Source: Posidonia oceanica | Taxonomy: Eukaryota > Streptophyta > Magnoliopsida > Alismatales > Posidoniaceae | NCBI GenBank assembly: GCA_037176725.1 | Contig: JAZBRS010000035.1 | Location: 47,502,001 to 47,566,000 of the forward strand | DNA: 64,000 bases | Direction: 5' to 3' | Shown here: positions 1-12,000 of the stretch, piece after piece | Numbering within the stretch: the stretch's first letter is position 1 | Layout: every line of letters begins with the position of its first letter | Made by a program: the position numbers and the translations under genes | Notes under the pieces: model-generated | Database searches by the model: none | What the model was told of the DNA's origin: nothing | The model's input: only the letters and a program-made list of their open reading frames with translations

Positions 1-3000
1 CCCCGGAGCTTGGCGGACCTCGGGGCAGCGTCGGTGAGCGGTGACAGGGCTCCGAGTAGGCCGGAGAAGACGCCGGAGCATCGCAGACCTGCTCGAAGGC
101 AGTCCGGGCGATCGACGCGCTGTCGTGGTATTCTGAGGCCACCGGAGAGTTCCTGGAGGTCATGCGGACCTGGGACGACGATCGGCGAGGTGTTCTGCAG
201 CTGGAGCGGTGATCCGAGCTCAGAGCTCGCCGGAGAGGAAGATACTGCCGGCGGCGCTGACTCGGAGCAGGATGGTGTAGAACCTAGAACTAAGGGGCGG
301 AAAAGCAAGAAGGGAAGAAAATTAAACTAATGGCGTGGGGCAGTACCTGTTTCGTCGTCCGGAGAGCTCCCCTTACGCGGGCTGTTTCAGTGGTTGCCGA
401 TGAGGTTGGACCGGGTGCTGGGGACGTCGGCGGCGGCCCGCGGGCGTTGGGATCCGCTTCTAGAGGTCCTCCGATGCTTCCTGAAGGGCTGGAATGGAGC
501 TTCGAAGATCGGCGCGAGAAATGGGTTCAGTGGGTGCTCTGTAGGTCGCCGAAGGTGGGAGTGGGTGTCTGCTGCTCTCTGTCTCAGCTGGAGGGTGGCG
601 GTGACTTGCTGGAGGTCTGGTGATGGATTCTGGATGCTCAGGTTAGGTCGTGGTTTGCTGGAGAAGGAGATTGCAGCTGGTAGATTCTCGGACAGAAAAT
701 GGGTGTATGTGTTTGTGGTGGAGGGTTTTGTCTGTGAAGAGCTGTCGGGCTGATGGCTTAGAGGCTCTGGAAGATGGTGTTTTGGCGAGCTTCTGGGCGG
801 AATTTGGAAGGATTCTGCGGACTACGGAGTAGGGAATTCTAGAAGGTGGAGGTGTTGGGTTCTGAGATGGATATCGGGTGAACGGGGGGGGGATTCAGGG
901 TGGATTTGGTCGTGGAATGGGTGGCTGAGATGGTGGTTGTTTGGGTGAGATTGGGGATGGAAATGGAGGTGATTTCGGAAGGTGTTTGGGGTCTGGTTTG
1001 TTGAGTCTTGAAGAGGAGGAAGAACTGTGGCCTTTGCAGTGAAAAAGGGGGTTTTCCTCGGTCTCTCTCGCTCTGGGTTGCACCGGGAAGGAGAGTGTTT
1101 CTGGGTAGTGAAGGGTGTGTGCTTCTAGTCCCCGTTGCTGCTGGTTTCGGATGGTTTTGATTTGCAGGTTCTCTGGCTGCAATTAATGGCTCGGAGAGGT
1201 GGTGGCATGGTGCTTGCAGGTGCACGGGAGGAGGGCGGCGCACGTCGGTCCGGCCTGGGCAGAGGTCGTGCGGCGCGTAAGGACGGACAGGTGGGAGGAC
1301 AGCGATGTGTCGACTGCAGAAAGCTGGTTGTGTCGGAGAGAAAAAAAAAAAGACCAGAGAAGAAGCGAGAGAGGAAGAAGAAGGGAAGAGGAGGAGAAGT
1401 CGGCCGTGGGCCGGGCCTATGCGAAAAAAGAAAGAAAAAATAAAGAGAAAGAAAGAAGGAGGAGGGAGGTCAGGTGGGCCGGACCAAAAAGAAAAAGAGA
1501 AATTGAAAGGAAGAGAAGAAAGAAAAGAGGAAGAGAAAGGAGAGAAATAAATAAATAAATAAAAAGAGATAAAATAAAATAAAAATAGGAAAGGTTTTTT
1601 AGAGTGATTGTGTTTTAAGTTGGGGCCTTGATTGAGTTTTTTAATAATTGTTTTTTATTAATTAGTTGGGTTTAGAGAGATTTAGTTTTGATTAGGGTTT
1701 TTAGAGTTTTGTTTACTTTGATTTGTTTTTGATTTTGATTAAATGTTTGTTAAGTCTTTTAAGTTGTTTTCTAATTATGTTTTCCTTGTTAAGTACCTGG
1801 GATGTTAATTAGGATTTTAAAGTTTGTTTTAAACTGAGTAGAGTGGGTTTTGGATTTTTTATTTTGGTCCTTTTTGGTTTAAGTCTTTTTGATTTGTTTT
1901 TTGATTTTTGTTTGTTGAGTTCTTTTAACTAATTTCTTTTTTGTTAGGTCTTCTTGTTAAGTTTTTAGTTGGGTGTTTCTGGATTCTTGATTGTTTGTTA
2001 TTATCATTATTTTCCCTCTTTTTTTTTAATTAGGTTTTCGAGTTGTTCTTCTTATATTTGTTAGGTTTCTTCTTTTCTCCTTAATTAGTCGTCTTGGTAC
2101 TTTTTAATTGTTTTCGATTGTCTTTTCAGTAAGGTTCTTACTTTGACTTGTTTTGATTGCTTTTTGGTTTTTTTCTTGATTTTACAGCATTTTCTTTTGG
2201 TTGGTTTCGCATTTTTTAGTTGCATTCTTGGTTTCCCTTTTTAGCTGGATTTAGTTAGGCTTTTGTTTTTTAATTGTTTGGTTAGTTTTTTAATTATTTC
2301 TTTTTAGGATTTTGACTTGTTTCTCCTTTGTTTTGGAGTTTTAAAGGTTTTCAAAGGTTTTTCAAGGTTTTGTAAGAGAAGAGAAGAGGAAATTAGAAAG
2401 GAGAGGAAATGGGAGAAATGGAGGAATAAATGGGAAAGAGAGGAGTTGAAGGAAAATAATTTTTCGAAAATCAAAGAAAATGGTAAAAATAAGATAAAAA
2501 TAGGAATAAGATTGAGAACAGATGGAAGCACAAGGGGGGCCCACAGTCAGGCAAAAAAGAGGGAGAAAAGGAGGTGAAAAGGAGGAGGATAATCAGGAGA
2601 GAGAGAGGAGAGAGAAAAGAATAATCTAGGAGAGAGAAAAGGATAATTTGGGCAAAAGGAGGTCTTAGAGGTTTCGAAAAGGGGTGAAATTTGGTGGGTG
2701 TGTAGTCTAGGGTCTCTAGTATTAGTCCCAGGGTTTCGGTTTAGTTTTGAGAAAGTTTTGGAAGGATTTTGAGGTGTAGAAAAATGGTAGTTTTGCCTAA
2801 GTTTCCTAGGGTTTTTGGGAGTGGTTTTGGTTTGAAATTTTAAGGACTTTTTGGTGGATTTGCTAAGTTGGGAAGGGTGAGTTTTCCTATGGTTTTTAGG
2901 TTCGAGAAAGGGATGTAATCTTAGGTTGAATTTGGGCTTGTTTTGAGGGGAAAGAGGAAAGGAAAGGTGCGGGTTTAGACCTAGATTTGGGTTCAGAAGC

Positions 3001-3048
3001 CACCAGAAGATTCCAATTGATTTAGCCTGTCAAAATGGGGTGTCAACA
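1..3048 (-). mobile_element. LTR X: partial giant gypsy-type LTR, left end outside window
   Basis: This is the right-hand part of a very long LTR. It has the same order of compositional blocks as the complete solo LTR at 50890-55987: a GC-rich stretch (1-1300), a purine-rich stretch (1330-1560), a T-rich stretch (1590-2370), a second GA-rich stretch with GGATAATC repeats (2370-2670), and a terminal 350 bp ending CAAAATGGGGTGTCAACA at 3048. On the minus strand the LTR therefore begins TGTTGACACC. The sequence right of 3048 is T-rich and reads as part of another LTR (Y), so X lies inside Y's LTR. The expected duplication next to it would be ATTGT (3049-3053), but the other side is off-window. 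Several open frames cross this region. I see no protein family in them. Confidence 0.75.
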
Positions 3049-4284
3049 ATTGTTAATGGTTCTTAAGTTTTTGTCTTCTTTTTTAATTATTAATTGTTTA
3101 AGTTTTCCTTTTAATTGTTTTCTCAAAGTTTTTTAATTGTTTTGATTATTCAAGTTTTTCTTAAGTCTTTCTTTTTTATTTCCTAGGTTTTCTTAATTGT
3201 TTTCTAGGTTTTCTTCTCTTTTTCTTTTTTAATTGTTTTTCGATTTTCTTGATTGTTCTTTAAGTTTGTTTTAAATTTTTCCTTAATTCTTTTTCAAGTT
3301 TGTTCTTTTTATTGTTTGTTTTTTCCTTTTTTCCTTTTTTAAAGTCTAGAATTAGGGTTTTTCTAGGTCTATTTTAATTAGTCTCTTTCTTTTGTTTGTT
3401 TTAATTATGTTATTCTTTTTTTTGTTTTAATTGCATTTTTCTTTTGTTTGTTTGAATTGTATTTTTCTTTTGTTTGTTTTTAATTGTATTAGATTGTGTT
3501 CTTAGTTTTTAGTTGCCTTTTAGCTGGATTTTTCTTCTAATTGTTTGTCTAAGTTTTTTAATTGTTTTTTAAGGTTTTGATTTGTTTCTTCTTGTGTTTC
3601 CTTTTTTAATTAGAGTTTTAGGGTTTAATGTGGAAAAAAGGAAAAGAAAGAAGGAAAGAAAGAAGGAAAGAAAGAGAAAAAGAAAGGGAGAAGGAAAGAA
3701 AGAAAGGGAGGGAAGGAAAGAAATTAAAGATTAAATGACATGGGATAAAATAAAATGAAATAAAAATAAAGATAAAATAAAGGGAAGAAAGAGGCATAAG
3801 TGGGGAGGAGCAAGAATGAGGTGGGCCCACTGGAGAGCAAGGAAAGAAGGAGAATAAGAAGGAGGATAAAGAGGAGAGAGAAAAGACTAATCAGGAGAGA
3901 GAAAAGGATAATCAGGAGAGATGAGAAGGATAAAGACTTGGATTTGGAGTGGTTTTGGGTGAGTGTGTGACCTAGGGTTTCTAAGGTTTGACCAAGGGTT
4001 TGAAGTGGGATTTTGGGAGGTTTTTGGAATGATTTTGGGTTTAGAAAAAGGGTGGTTTTACCTATGTTTTCAAGGATTTTTGGGAGTAGTTTTGGTGGGA
4101 GATTCTTAGGATTTTTGGATGTTTTTGGGTTGGAAAAGGGGTGTAGTTCTAGGTTTGTTTTTGGGATTTGTTTTGGGGTTTTGGTTTGAAAAGAAGAGTG
4201 TGATTTTGGGTTTAGGTTAAAGTTTGGTTCAGAAGCCACCAGAGAGATTCCACTAATTCAGCCTGTCAAAATGGGGTGTCTACA
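3049..4284 (-). repeat. 3' LTR of element Y (outer part)
   Basis: The block ends GGGGTGTCTACA at 4284, which on the minus strand is the LTR start TGTAGACACC. 3421-4284 matches 8232-9096 almost base for base, including the GA-rich tract and the GGATAATCAGGAGAG repeats. The left portion is T-rich and is broken at 3048/3049 by LTR X. Confidence 0.8.
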
Positions 4285-4297
4285 GATGCCCCTCCCT
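4285..4297 (-). other. Polypurine tract of element Y
   Basis: On the minus strand the sequence directly before the 3' LTR is AGGGAGGGGCATC, followed by TGTAGACACC. The same arrangement occurs before LTR2 (24061-24049, AGGAAGGGGCATC) and a shorter one before the E1 3' LTR (AAGAAGGAGCATC). Plus-strand priming for reverse transcription starts at such a tract. It fixes the orientation of Y and E2 as minus. Confidence 0.7.
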
Positions 4298-4435
4298 GAG
4301 CGAGGTCAAGCGAAGCGAGGCCACTGCCCAGGGTTGACAAGACACCCCACTAGGCTGGCGAGAGCACAAAATTGCTATCGGCGTAAGTCACTTATTCGGC
4401 GAATGCACCGAACATCGTGGCTCGTCGCCGCAATG

Positions 4436-4525
4436 CAAGATGCAGATGCAGATGCAGATGTTGATGGAATGCAATGTATGCAATGTATGCTAATGTGATG
4501 CAATGCTGATGATGCACCACGATTA
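4436..4525. repeat. GATGCA-type simple repeat
   Basis: Imperfect tandem GATGCA and AATGCAATGT units. A related run of GATGCNAATG units lies at the matching position of element E2 (24190-24310), so it belongs to the 3' untranslated region of the family. Confidence 0.6.
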
Positions 4526-4814
4526 GTCTAGCATGCAATGTTATAAAAATGAAGTGCAGAATTGATGCAAAAGGATGCTAAAAGAGAAATTGCGATGCAA
4601 CGCGAAAATTTGGCAGCTAGTCCAAACTTGCGCAACAGAGAGGGGAAAAAGGGGCAGCCTGTCCCCGCCCGGGGGAGCAAGCAAGCAAGGCAGTTGGAGC
4701 CGCGCGGAAAGGGGCAACCGAAACAAAAGAGGCGCGAAGGGAGAGGGGTACCCTCTCCTACCGTGGGGAGATGCGGGACTTTGTCTTCCTGGAACAAGGT
4801 CGCACGAAGGAAGT

Positions 4815-5765
4815 GACAAGATATCGGACTTATCGGCCGGAGGGTGATAGTTTACGATCCTATCAACCGGAAGTGATAGTTTACGGTCCTATCAACCGGA
4901 AAGCGATGTTTTACGGATCATCAAACCGGGAAGGGTGATAGTTACTGGATATCAGCCGGAAAACACAATTGTGCAAGATAGTTTCGGATATCAGCCGGAT
5001 GAGTGTTGAGTTTCGGATCATCAGCCAAGAGAGCGATAGTTTACGGTCCTATCAACCGGAAGCGATAGTTTATGGTCCTATCAATCGGAAGCGGTAGTTT
5101 ACGGTCCTACCAACCGGAAGCGATAGTTTACGGTCCTAACAAACAGAAGCGCAATCATGAGTGATAGTTACTGGATATCAGCCGGAAAACGCAGATGCCC
5201 GCGATAGTTTTGGATATCAGCCGAAGAGCGATAGTTTACGGTCCTATCAACCAGAAGCGATAGTTTACGGTCCAATCAATCGGAAGCGATAGTTTATGGT
5301 CCTATCAACCGGAAAGGAGCGTTTGCGAGTGATAGTTACTGGATATCAGCCAGAAAACACAACTACAGGTGATAGTTTTGGATATCAGCCGAAGAGAGAT
5401 GAGTTCCGGATCATCAGCCAAAGAACGATAGTTTACGGTCCTATCAACCGGAAGCGATAGTTTACGGTCCTATCAACCGGAAGCGATAGTTCACGGTCCT
5501 ATCGACTGGAAGCGATAGTTTACGGTCCTATCAACTGGAAGCGATAGTTTACGGTCCTATCAACTGGAAGGTGCAGTTGTGAGTGATAGTTACTGGATAT
5601 CAGTCGAAAGAGAGATGAGTTTCGGATCATCAGCCGAAGAGGTGCTTGATTGATTGATTGATAAGATATCAAACTTATCGACCGGTAAATGAATAGATGA
5701 TAAGATATTGGACTTATCGACCGGCAAAAGAATGGATGAATAGATGATAAGTCGGCAAACGAATG
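4815..5765 (-). repeat. Tandem array of hairpin units in the 3' region of element Y
   Basis: About 30 units, mostly 28-31 bp long, each made of two complementary arms around a short loop and then a tail like AACCGGAAGC or AGCCGGAA. The commonest unit has arms GATAG and CTATC with loop TTTACGGTC. Variants keep the pairing: GGTAG with CTACC (5093-5111), GATGA with TCATC (for example near 5615), GATAAG with CTTATC (near 5660 and 5700). A few units are mismatched, for example CTAAC near 5134. I see no protein coded here. Confidence 0.85.
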
Positions 5766-6214
5766 GGTTTTGCGAGAGCAGATCATCCCGTGATGTCCAG
5801 GAATATCGCAGGGAAAATGGGGGGAATGATACCAAGGGGTGGTCAAAAATGATGCCCCTGGTATCAGGATGATACCTGGGGTTGGCCAGCGCGTCCTTGG
5901 CATCGAAGACGAAAAGTAGAGACAAAACTGATGCGTTTGTTAGACGAGTAGTTTGGGGTACTAGCCCCTAGAAGAAGATCCGGATGATGATGCTCGGCCG
6001 CCTCGCTTGCTTGGGTGGGGCAGGTTAGCACTCGGATTGATTGAGGAGGACTTTCCTGCGGTGTTTGGCAACAAGTCTGGCCAGGGGCCCTACAATATTA
6101 TTGGTGCGAACATGCATGTACTAGAGCAGACTTGAAAAGAACTTGATTACACGCCTATGGCAAGCCAAAAGATACAACATAAAAACTAAACAAGCAAATA
6201 GCTATGCAGGTGCC

Positions 6215-7555
6215 TTAGTTGATTCGGGCTTTCTTTGACTTTCTGGAGTCGGGGAACAGGGGAGCGCCAGGAGGTATCTCACTGATGGGCCAGAGCGCCT
6301 GCACCTCCGCCAGGTATTCAGGAGTGCACCCCGAGCCTTGCGTGGATGCTATGTCAGTAGACCGCACTCCGTGCTGCATCAGGTCAGCTAGCTCAGTTGT
6401 AGCAGATGTCAAGCCGAATGGATATGGCTGGAGGAGCCCGGGGGCTATGCTGTCGATGAAGGCACCCTGCTGGAGGCCGAACTGCTGCATGACCCGGATG
6501 GGGTGATACTCCACACCCTTGGTGAATCCTGGCAGCACAATAAGTCGCGCATCGTGGGTGCCAAAGAAGATAGTGAAAGGCTCAGCCGCGGATGGAATGA
6601 TGCGCCATGCTACGGTGTCGTCAGTCAGCTCTGATAGCTTCTTATACTCCTCCGGGACACTCTTGATTGTTCTAGCATGGCCGCTATTGCAGTATGTTTC
6701 AATAGCATTGCCCTGAGGGCACAGTATGTCCAGTTCTAAATGTGCAGCCAACCAAATTTGTACTAGCACTCTGCAGCCGTGGAAGTGGTAGCAACGGTGA
6801 GAGATGCGGTCCAGTCCACGGTAGGTTTCAGCCAAGACGACTGGTGCCAGGTCTATCTACCGAGTCACCACAGCAAGCGCGATTTCAGCAATTTCTATCG
6901 CAACTGTCATCCGGCCATGTGTGAATATCAGCTCGCCTAGAAATCGGGTGACAAATCCCCGAAGCCATAGATCGTCTTCGAGCTCAGCACGCTTGTCCAC
7001 AATCTCATCGAAGTATGCCAGGCGTAGCATGGGCATGAGGCCGCTGGTGCAGTTTAATCTTTGCTGGCACTGATCAGTAGAGAGCTCAGATAGCTTCTTC
7101 AGGACCGTTATGTACTTGTCATGCCTCATGAAGATGGGCAGTCCCATTAGCCGAGAGAAGCTACAAATCCGGCGTACCTCCTCCAGCGTGGGTGTCAGTT
7201 CTGTTCTTCCAAAGCGGAAGACATGATGCGCCGGCTTCCAGAATCTTGCAACAGCGCATAAGAGGTGTCAGCTTACTTCGACATCAGCTGCCTTCAGTAG
7301 TTTAGTTGGTATGCCCCAGAGGCGCAGCTTTTCATAGTCATCTTGGGTGAGCTTGCCAGCCCAACCCCGCAGGGTCTCAGAGTAGTGTACTGGGGTCTCG
7401 AGAGCGGGGTAGCCCATGGCACAAGCCGCAGAAGGTAGGCAGACAGATGCTGCAGAATCTTCAGGGTACCTGTTATCAGGGCTGTAGACAATTAGATCAC
7501 ACAGGCATATAATCACTAACTGAAAGCAAATTTTGAAGCTGGTAAAGCAGTTCAA
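6215..7555 (-). pseudogene. ORF1-like (DUF7745/plant-mobile-domain-like) remnant of element Y
   Basis: A minus-strand coding region of about 450 codons broken by two stops, near 7267 (after ...LKAADVEVS) and near 6854 (after ...ALAVVTR). The readable order is an N-terminal part with ...YEKLRLWGIPTKLL, then FWKPAHHVFRFGRTELTPTLEE, then WLRGFVTRFLGELIF, then ETYRGLDRISHR and IWLAAHLE, and a C-terminal part with GFTKGVEYHPIRVMQQFG. The FW-P-x-F-FG-x-E-TPTLEE core and the later ETYR/WLxxHLE and RVxxQFG segments are, from memory, typical of the protein encoded upstream of gag in plant Tat/Ogre-type retroelements (DUF7745, distantly like the plant mobile domain). Its biochemical role is unknown to me. 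The expected gag-pol after it is missing: the sequence goes on to a short spacer and the hairpin array. No start codon can be chosen with confidence. Confidence 0.65.
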
Positions 7556-8231
7556 TAAATTCAGCAGTTAACATCAGAACATAGCTGTTAAGCACATATA
7601 AGCAGAGCGGATTCTGTTGGCACGGGGCGGGTAGGAGTTTTGGACCAGCGCAGCTCGAACGGCGTCAACGCGTGTTTGGTAAGAGTACTGTCTCAGAGCC
7701 GAAGCAAGTTTTGCAAAGCGGAATGGTTGAAAGGGGGAAGGGATGATTGGGGATGCAGATATGCATGATGTGGGTTAATATGCTTTAAATATGATTGGTA
7801 TGCTTTGCCCTCAGCATACGGAGTACTTTGGTGCCTGCTGTAGAGGAAGGGAGTGGTCCCTGACTCACTAGGCCCTACTTGGACTCCTAACTTGTTGGTG
7901 GCACTCCGGAAGGGGTGTTGGTGGTATTCAGGTGGTGGTGTAGTGAGGACAGGCTACCTGCTAAACTTTTCAAGACCTACACCTACTTTTTCTCTCTCTT
8001 TTTTTTTTGTTTTCTCCCACATGGGTGTGCAGGCTTTCCCTGCCTCTGGCTTGGAGGTGACGGGTGTCTATCTTTGAGGTGGCCGAGTTGTAGACTGTTT
8101 AGGTTTTCACCCTTGGTTCCTTTCTAAGGTATGGGGGGATAATATTGCCTGTATTTCTGAGGCTGACTTTTGTCCAACCTCTTTTCTTCTTCTTTTTTTT
8201 CTTACTTGCTTTCTTCTCTTTTTTCTCTTTT
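7556..8231 (-). other. Leader of element Y, no gene seen
   Basis: Non-repetitive sequence between the ORF1 remnant and the truncated 5' LTR. I find no primer binding site next to the LTR piece. The missing inner 4 kb of the LTR probably went in one deletion whose junction lies near 8231, in a pyrimidine-rich run (8170-8231). Confidence 0.4.
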
Positions 8232-9096
8232 ATTTGTTTTAATTGCATTTTTTTTTGTTTGTTTGAATTGTATTTTTCTTTTGTTTGTTTTTAATTGTAT
8301 TAGATTGTGTTCTTAGTTTTTAGTTGCCTTTTAGCTGGATTTTTCTTCTAATTGTTTGTCTAAGTTTTTTAATTATTTTTTAAGGTTTTGATTTATTTCT
8401 TCTTGTGTTTTCTTTTTTTAATTAGAGTTTTAGGGTTTAATGTGGAAAAAAGGAAAAGAAAGAAGGAAAGAAAGAAGGAAAGAAAGAGAGAAAGAAAGGG
8501 AGAAGGAAAGAAAGAAAGGGAGGGAAGGAAAGAAATTAAAGATTAAATGACATGGGATAAAATAAAATGAAATAAAAATAAAGATAAAATAAAGGGAAGA
8601 AAGAGGCATAAGTGGGGAGGAGCAAGAATGAGGTGGGCCCACTGGAGAGCAAGGAAAGAAGGAGAATAAGAAGGAGGATAAAGAGGAGAGAGAAAAGACT
8701 AATCAGGAGAGAGAAAAGGATAATCAGGAGAGATGAGAAGGATAAAGACTTGGATTTGGAGTGGTTTTGGGTGAGTGTGTGACCTAGGGTTTCTAAGGTT
8801 TGACCAAGGGTTTGAAGTGGGATTTTGGGAGGTTTTTGGAATGATTTTGGGTTTAGAAAAAGGGTGGTTTTACCTATGTTTTCAAGGGTTTTTGGGAGTA
8901 GTTTTGGTGGGAGATTCTTAGGATTTTTGGATGTTTTTGGGTTGGAAAAGGGGTGTAGTTCTAGGTTTGTTTTTGGGATTTGTTTTGGGGTTTTGGTTTG
9001 AAAAGAAGAGTGTGATTTTGGGTTTAGGTTAAGGTCTGGTTCAAAAGCCATTAGAGAGATTCCACTAATTCAGTCTGTCAAAATAGGGTGTCTACA
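8232..9096 (-). repeat. 5' LTR remnant of element Y
   Basis: Near-identical to 3421-4284; ends GTGTCTACA at 9096. Only the outer 865 bp of an LTR that should be about 5 kb remain. Most differences from the 3' copy are C-to-T or G-to-A, for example CCACC to CCATT near 9048, AGCC to AGTC and ATGGGG to ATAGGG near the end. Confidence 0.8.
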
Positions 9097-12000
9097 CCAA
9101 GCATGGGAAATTAAACGTGCTGCCTATGTGCTCAGCTGCGCTACCTGTGTTCCCAACCGGGCGAACCCTGGTTCGTGAAAACTACAGGCAGTAAGCATCA
9201 CTGCCCTAATGCAAATGTAGGCGATAAAACAAAACGCCGATAAAACCACGCAATGCAAGTCGACATGCAAAGGGGAAAGCAAACAAAGGCGGGAAAGCCG
9301 AGTAAAAACCACGCGATGCAAGCGACTTGCAAAGGGGAGAGAAAATCGGCGTGGTAAATCATGGAAAAACGGGCGATGCGAGGCACGAAAGCAAAACAGG
9401 GATCTGGCGGCATGCACGGGAGTCAAAGCATGTGCAGAAGCGATAAAATGCGGAAAGCGGCAAGTGAAATCAAATCGGCGCTTTAAAACTGAGTTTAGCC
9501 AACTGTAAGTGTTGGACGTAGCTAATACCTGTGTCAAATGTTGAACGCAGGACCAGAGGGCGTCCAACACAGACCGATGGCAAACAGCAGAAAACATGCA
9601 ATTGTAAATCATGCATTCTAAGATGTATAGATGCAATACCAATGCAATGATGCAGTAGAATATATGTATGTCATGCAGAGCAATCAAAGCAACAAATCAG
9701 AAATGATTTCAGAGCAAGATGCAAGCATAGAACATGATTTAAACATTGCAGGGTGTTGGACGCTAGAGTACACAGCGTCCAACACTGGACATTGAAAAAC
9801 TCTGCGTCCAACAAGCTGCAGACAGATGCATAGCAAAATGGCATACAAACTGATAGAAAAATCACAGAGGCATGCATTTAAGTTGCTGTAAACAGGTGTA
9901 GGCTAAGCATGCATACATGGATTAAGTAAAAATCTGAAAAGGAGGGCATCTGCAAAGCATGCAAGGAAAAAAGCACAACCAGTGTGTAGGATGCAAGCTA
10001 CACTTGCGCCCAATGTAGGACGCAAGGAATACCTGCGCCCAACACAAGGGAAGGCACAAACATTTAAAACCTGCATAAAACCTTGATAAAAAGCCAAGCA
10101 AACTTAGGAACAGTTGCTAAGAAGGCTAAGCACACTCATGCAAGCATGGAACAAACAGACATAACAAGTAATGGCATCATGCAAGCATTAAAGTGTAGAT
10201 AGGCATGCAGATGTATTGGACACAAGCTATAGCTGCGTCCAATATAGGACACAGCAAGCAGAGGCGTACAACACAAAGAGGAAGCACAGCAAACTACAGA
10301 AAGAACAGCCCAAAAACCACTTATGCATGCATTCAAGCTACTGAAAATAGGCTAACCTCAGGCATGTAAACATGGATCAAGCAAGCATAAGGATAAAAAC
10401 ATCACGCAAGCATTTAAGCAGGTGCAGATGAGCAGAAACGTAGGACGCAGAGTACATCTGCGTCCAACATAGGACGTAGAGTATACCTGCGTCCAACACA
10501 TGAAACAGGCACACCAATCTGCAAGGTGGATCCAAGCTTAAAAACCACTTAAACATGCATCTCAGTCACAGATGGCAGGCCAGACCAAGGCATGCAACAT
10601 GGCAAGCAAGTATCTTAAAAGAAAAGGAACTAAGAAGCATGTATAAGGAGATAAGGGTACAAAAACCATGTAAATCAACATGCCACTTAAAGAGAGACTT
10701 GCAAACTTGAAAGGTAGTTGCCATAGAGACCAAACATTGCTAAACATGCATGGAGCAAGTATACGACTCAAAAGAAAGCAGCAGTCAAGCATGGCAGCAA
10801 ATATAAGCATGTAGATAAATAGGACGCTGGACACACCAGCATCCAACGTTGGACACAGGTGCGTCCAGCGTCCAACACAGGCAGAAAGCATGCTGAACTA
10901 AAGCTTGGAATATTGATCTAAGGAAGGATCAAAACTTGACACAAAGCATGTAATAACATCTGTAAGCACAAGAGAAAGCATGTAGAATAATCTCACAGAG
11001 TTGCAACTAAAGCATATAATCATAAAAGCAAAATAAAGCAAAAATGAACTAAAAGACCAGTAGTGGTGTTGGACGCTGCCTCAGGGCATGTCCAACGTTG
11101 GACGCACCAACTGGTGCGTCCAACAAGTCGGGAAGTTCCCCGGCCAAGATTAATGGCCAAAAATCTCGAAGTGACTTGCTAGGAAGCAAGAGTGGGTGAC
11201 GATGTGCATGTCTATATGCTCGGCGCCAAAAATAGGTGGGTGGATTGCTCCACCCACCTCCTCCTCCTCGCAGCCGGAAAGCCAAGGCGGGGAGGGGTGT
11301 GTGCTGTGCTAGACTACATGATAACTACTTAAGCATATTACCACATGCATGAGCTACCTAGGGGAGTCGAGAGCCTACCTGTTTGCGGCTTATAGGAGCT
11401 TGTTCGTGCTCGACCGGCGATGCGGAAAGTGGCGGCAATGGCAACTCTAGTGAGCTTGCAGAGCGCAAGGGGGCACGAGAGGCTTGGCTAAGGGCTCGGG
11501 AGTGATCGTGGGAGTCCTCTCGAGGTCGCTCAAGCACTGAATTCTCACGCAAAAGGGTGTGCTGAGCCCTGTCTGTGTGTGAAGTGGGGTGTTTTGATGG
11601 GTTCATGCATTGGGTTCTGGCACATGGCAGCGGCGTTGCAGGCCTTGGACAGGGCGTGGCAGGCTTGGGTGTGAGTGGGAGGCCACGCGGGAGTGTTAGG
11701 CGAGTAAGTGGGCTTGTCCGGAGGTCACCAAAGTCGTGGTGGCAAGCAGCGGTGGTAGTGAGGGTGGTGAGAGCCGAAGGTCCACCGAGGAGGAAATGAC
11801 GCTGTGGCAAGAGAGTAACTCGGCTTGGCAGTTAGTGGGTGGCTATAGTGAGGTGAGGGGATGGCTAGTAAGTGCTGTACGAGCGGCGGAGTGGACGGAG
11901 GCGGTGAGCCAGAGACAGCGGCGGCCGCTGCAACTCCCAACATGTTGGACGCTGGCGCGTCCAACATTGGACGCTGCCCATGCCTAAGTCCAACAAGCCT

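Larger units (their letters stand above)
3049..9096 (-). mobile_element. Element Y: non-autonomous Tat/Ogre-like retrotransposon, minus strand
   Basis: Orientation is minus. The parts in element order are a 5' LTR remnant (9096-8232), a leader (8231-7556), an ORF1-like coding remnant (7555-6215), a tandem hairpin array (5765-4815), a polypurine tract (4297-4285) and a 3' LTR (4284 leftward, interrupted by LTR X at 3048). The two LTR copies share about 865 bp that are nearly identical, with roughly a dozen differences by eye, so the insertion is fairly young. No gag, protease, reverse transcriptase or integrase is visible between the LTRs. Tandem repeats just before the 3' LTR are a known habit of Tat/Ogre elements. 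The right flank is CCAAG (9097-9101); the left target duplication is off-window. The element sits inside LTR Z. Confidence 0.7.

Noticed and set aside
4541..4847. Overlapping frames of 84-92 residues on both strands
   Set aside because: Lie in the untranslated 3' region of element Y, no domain, and not shared with E2.
3618..9051. Identical 70- and 171-residue frames at 3618-4239 and 8430-9051 as a gene pair
   Set aside because: They are the two LTR copies of element Y; the frames run through purine-rich DNA and show no domain.
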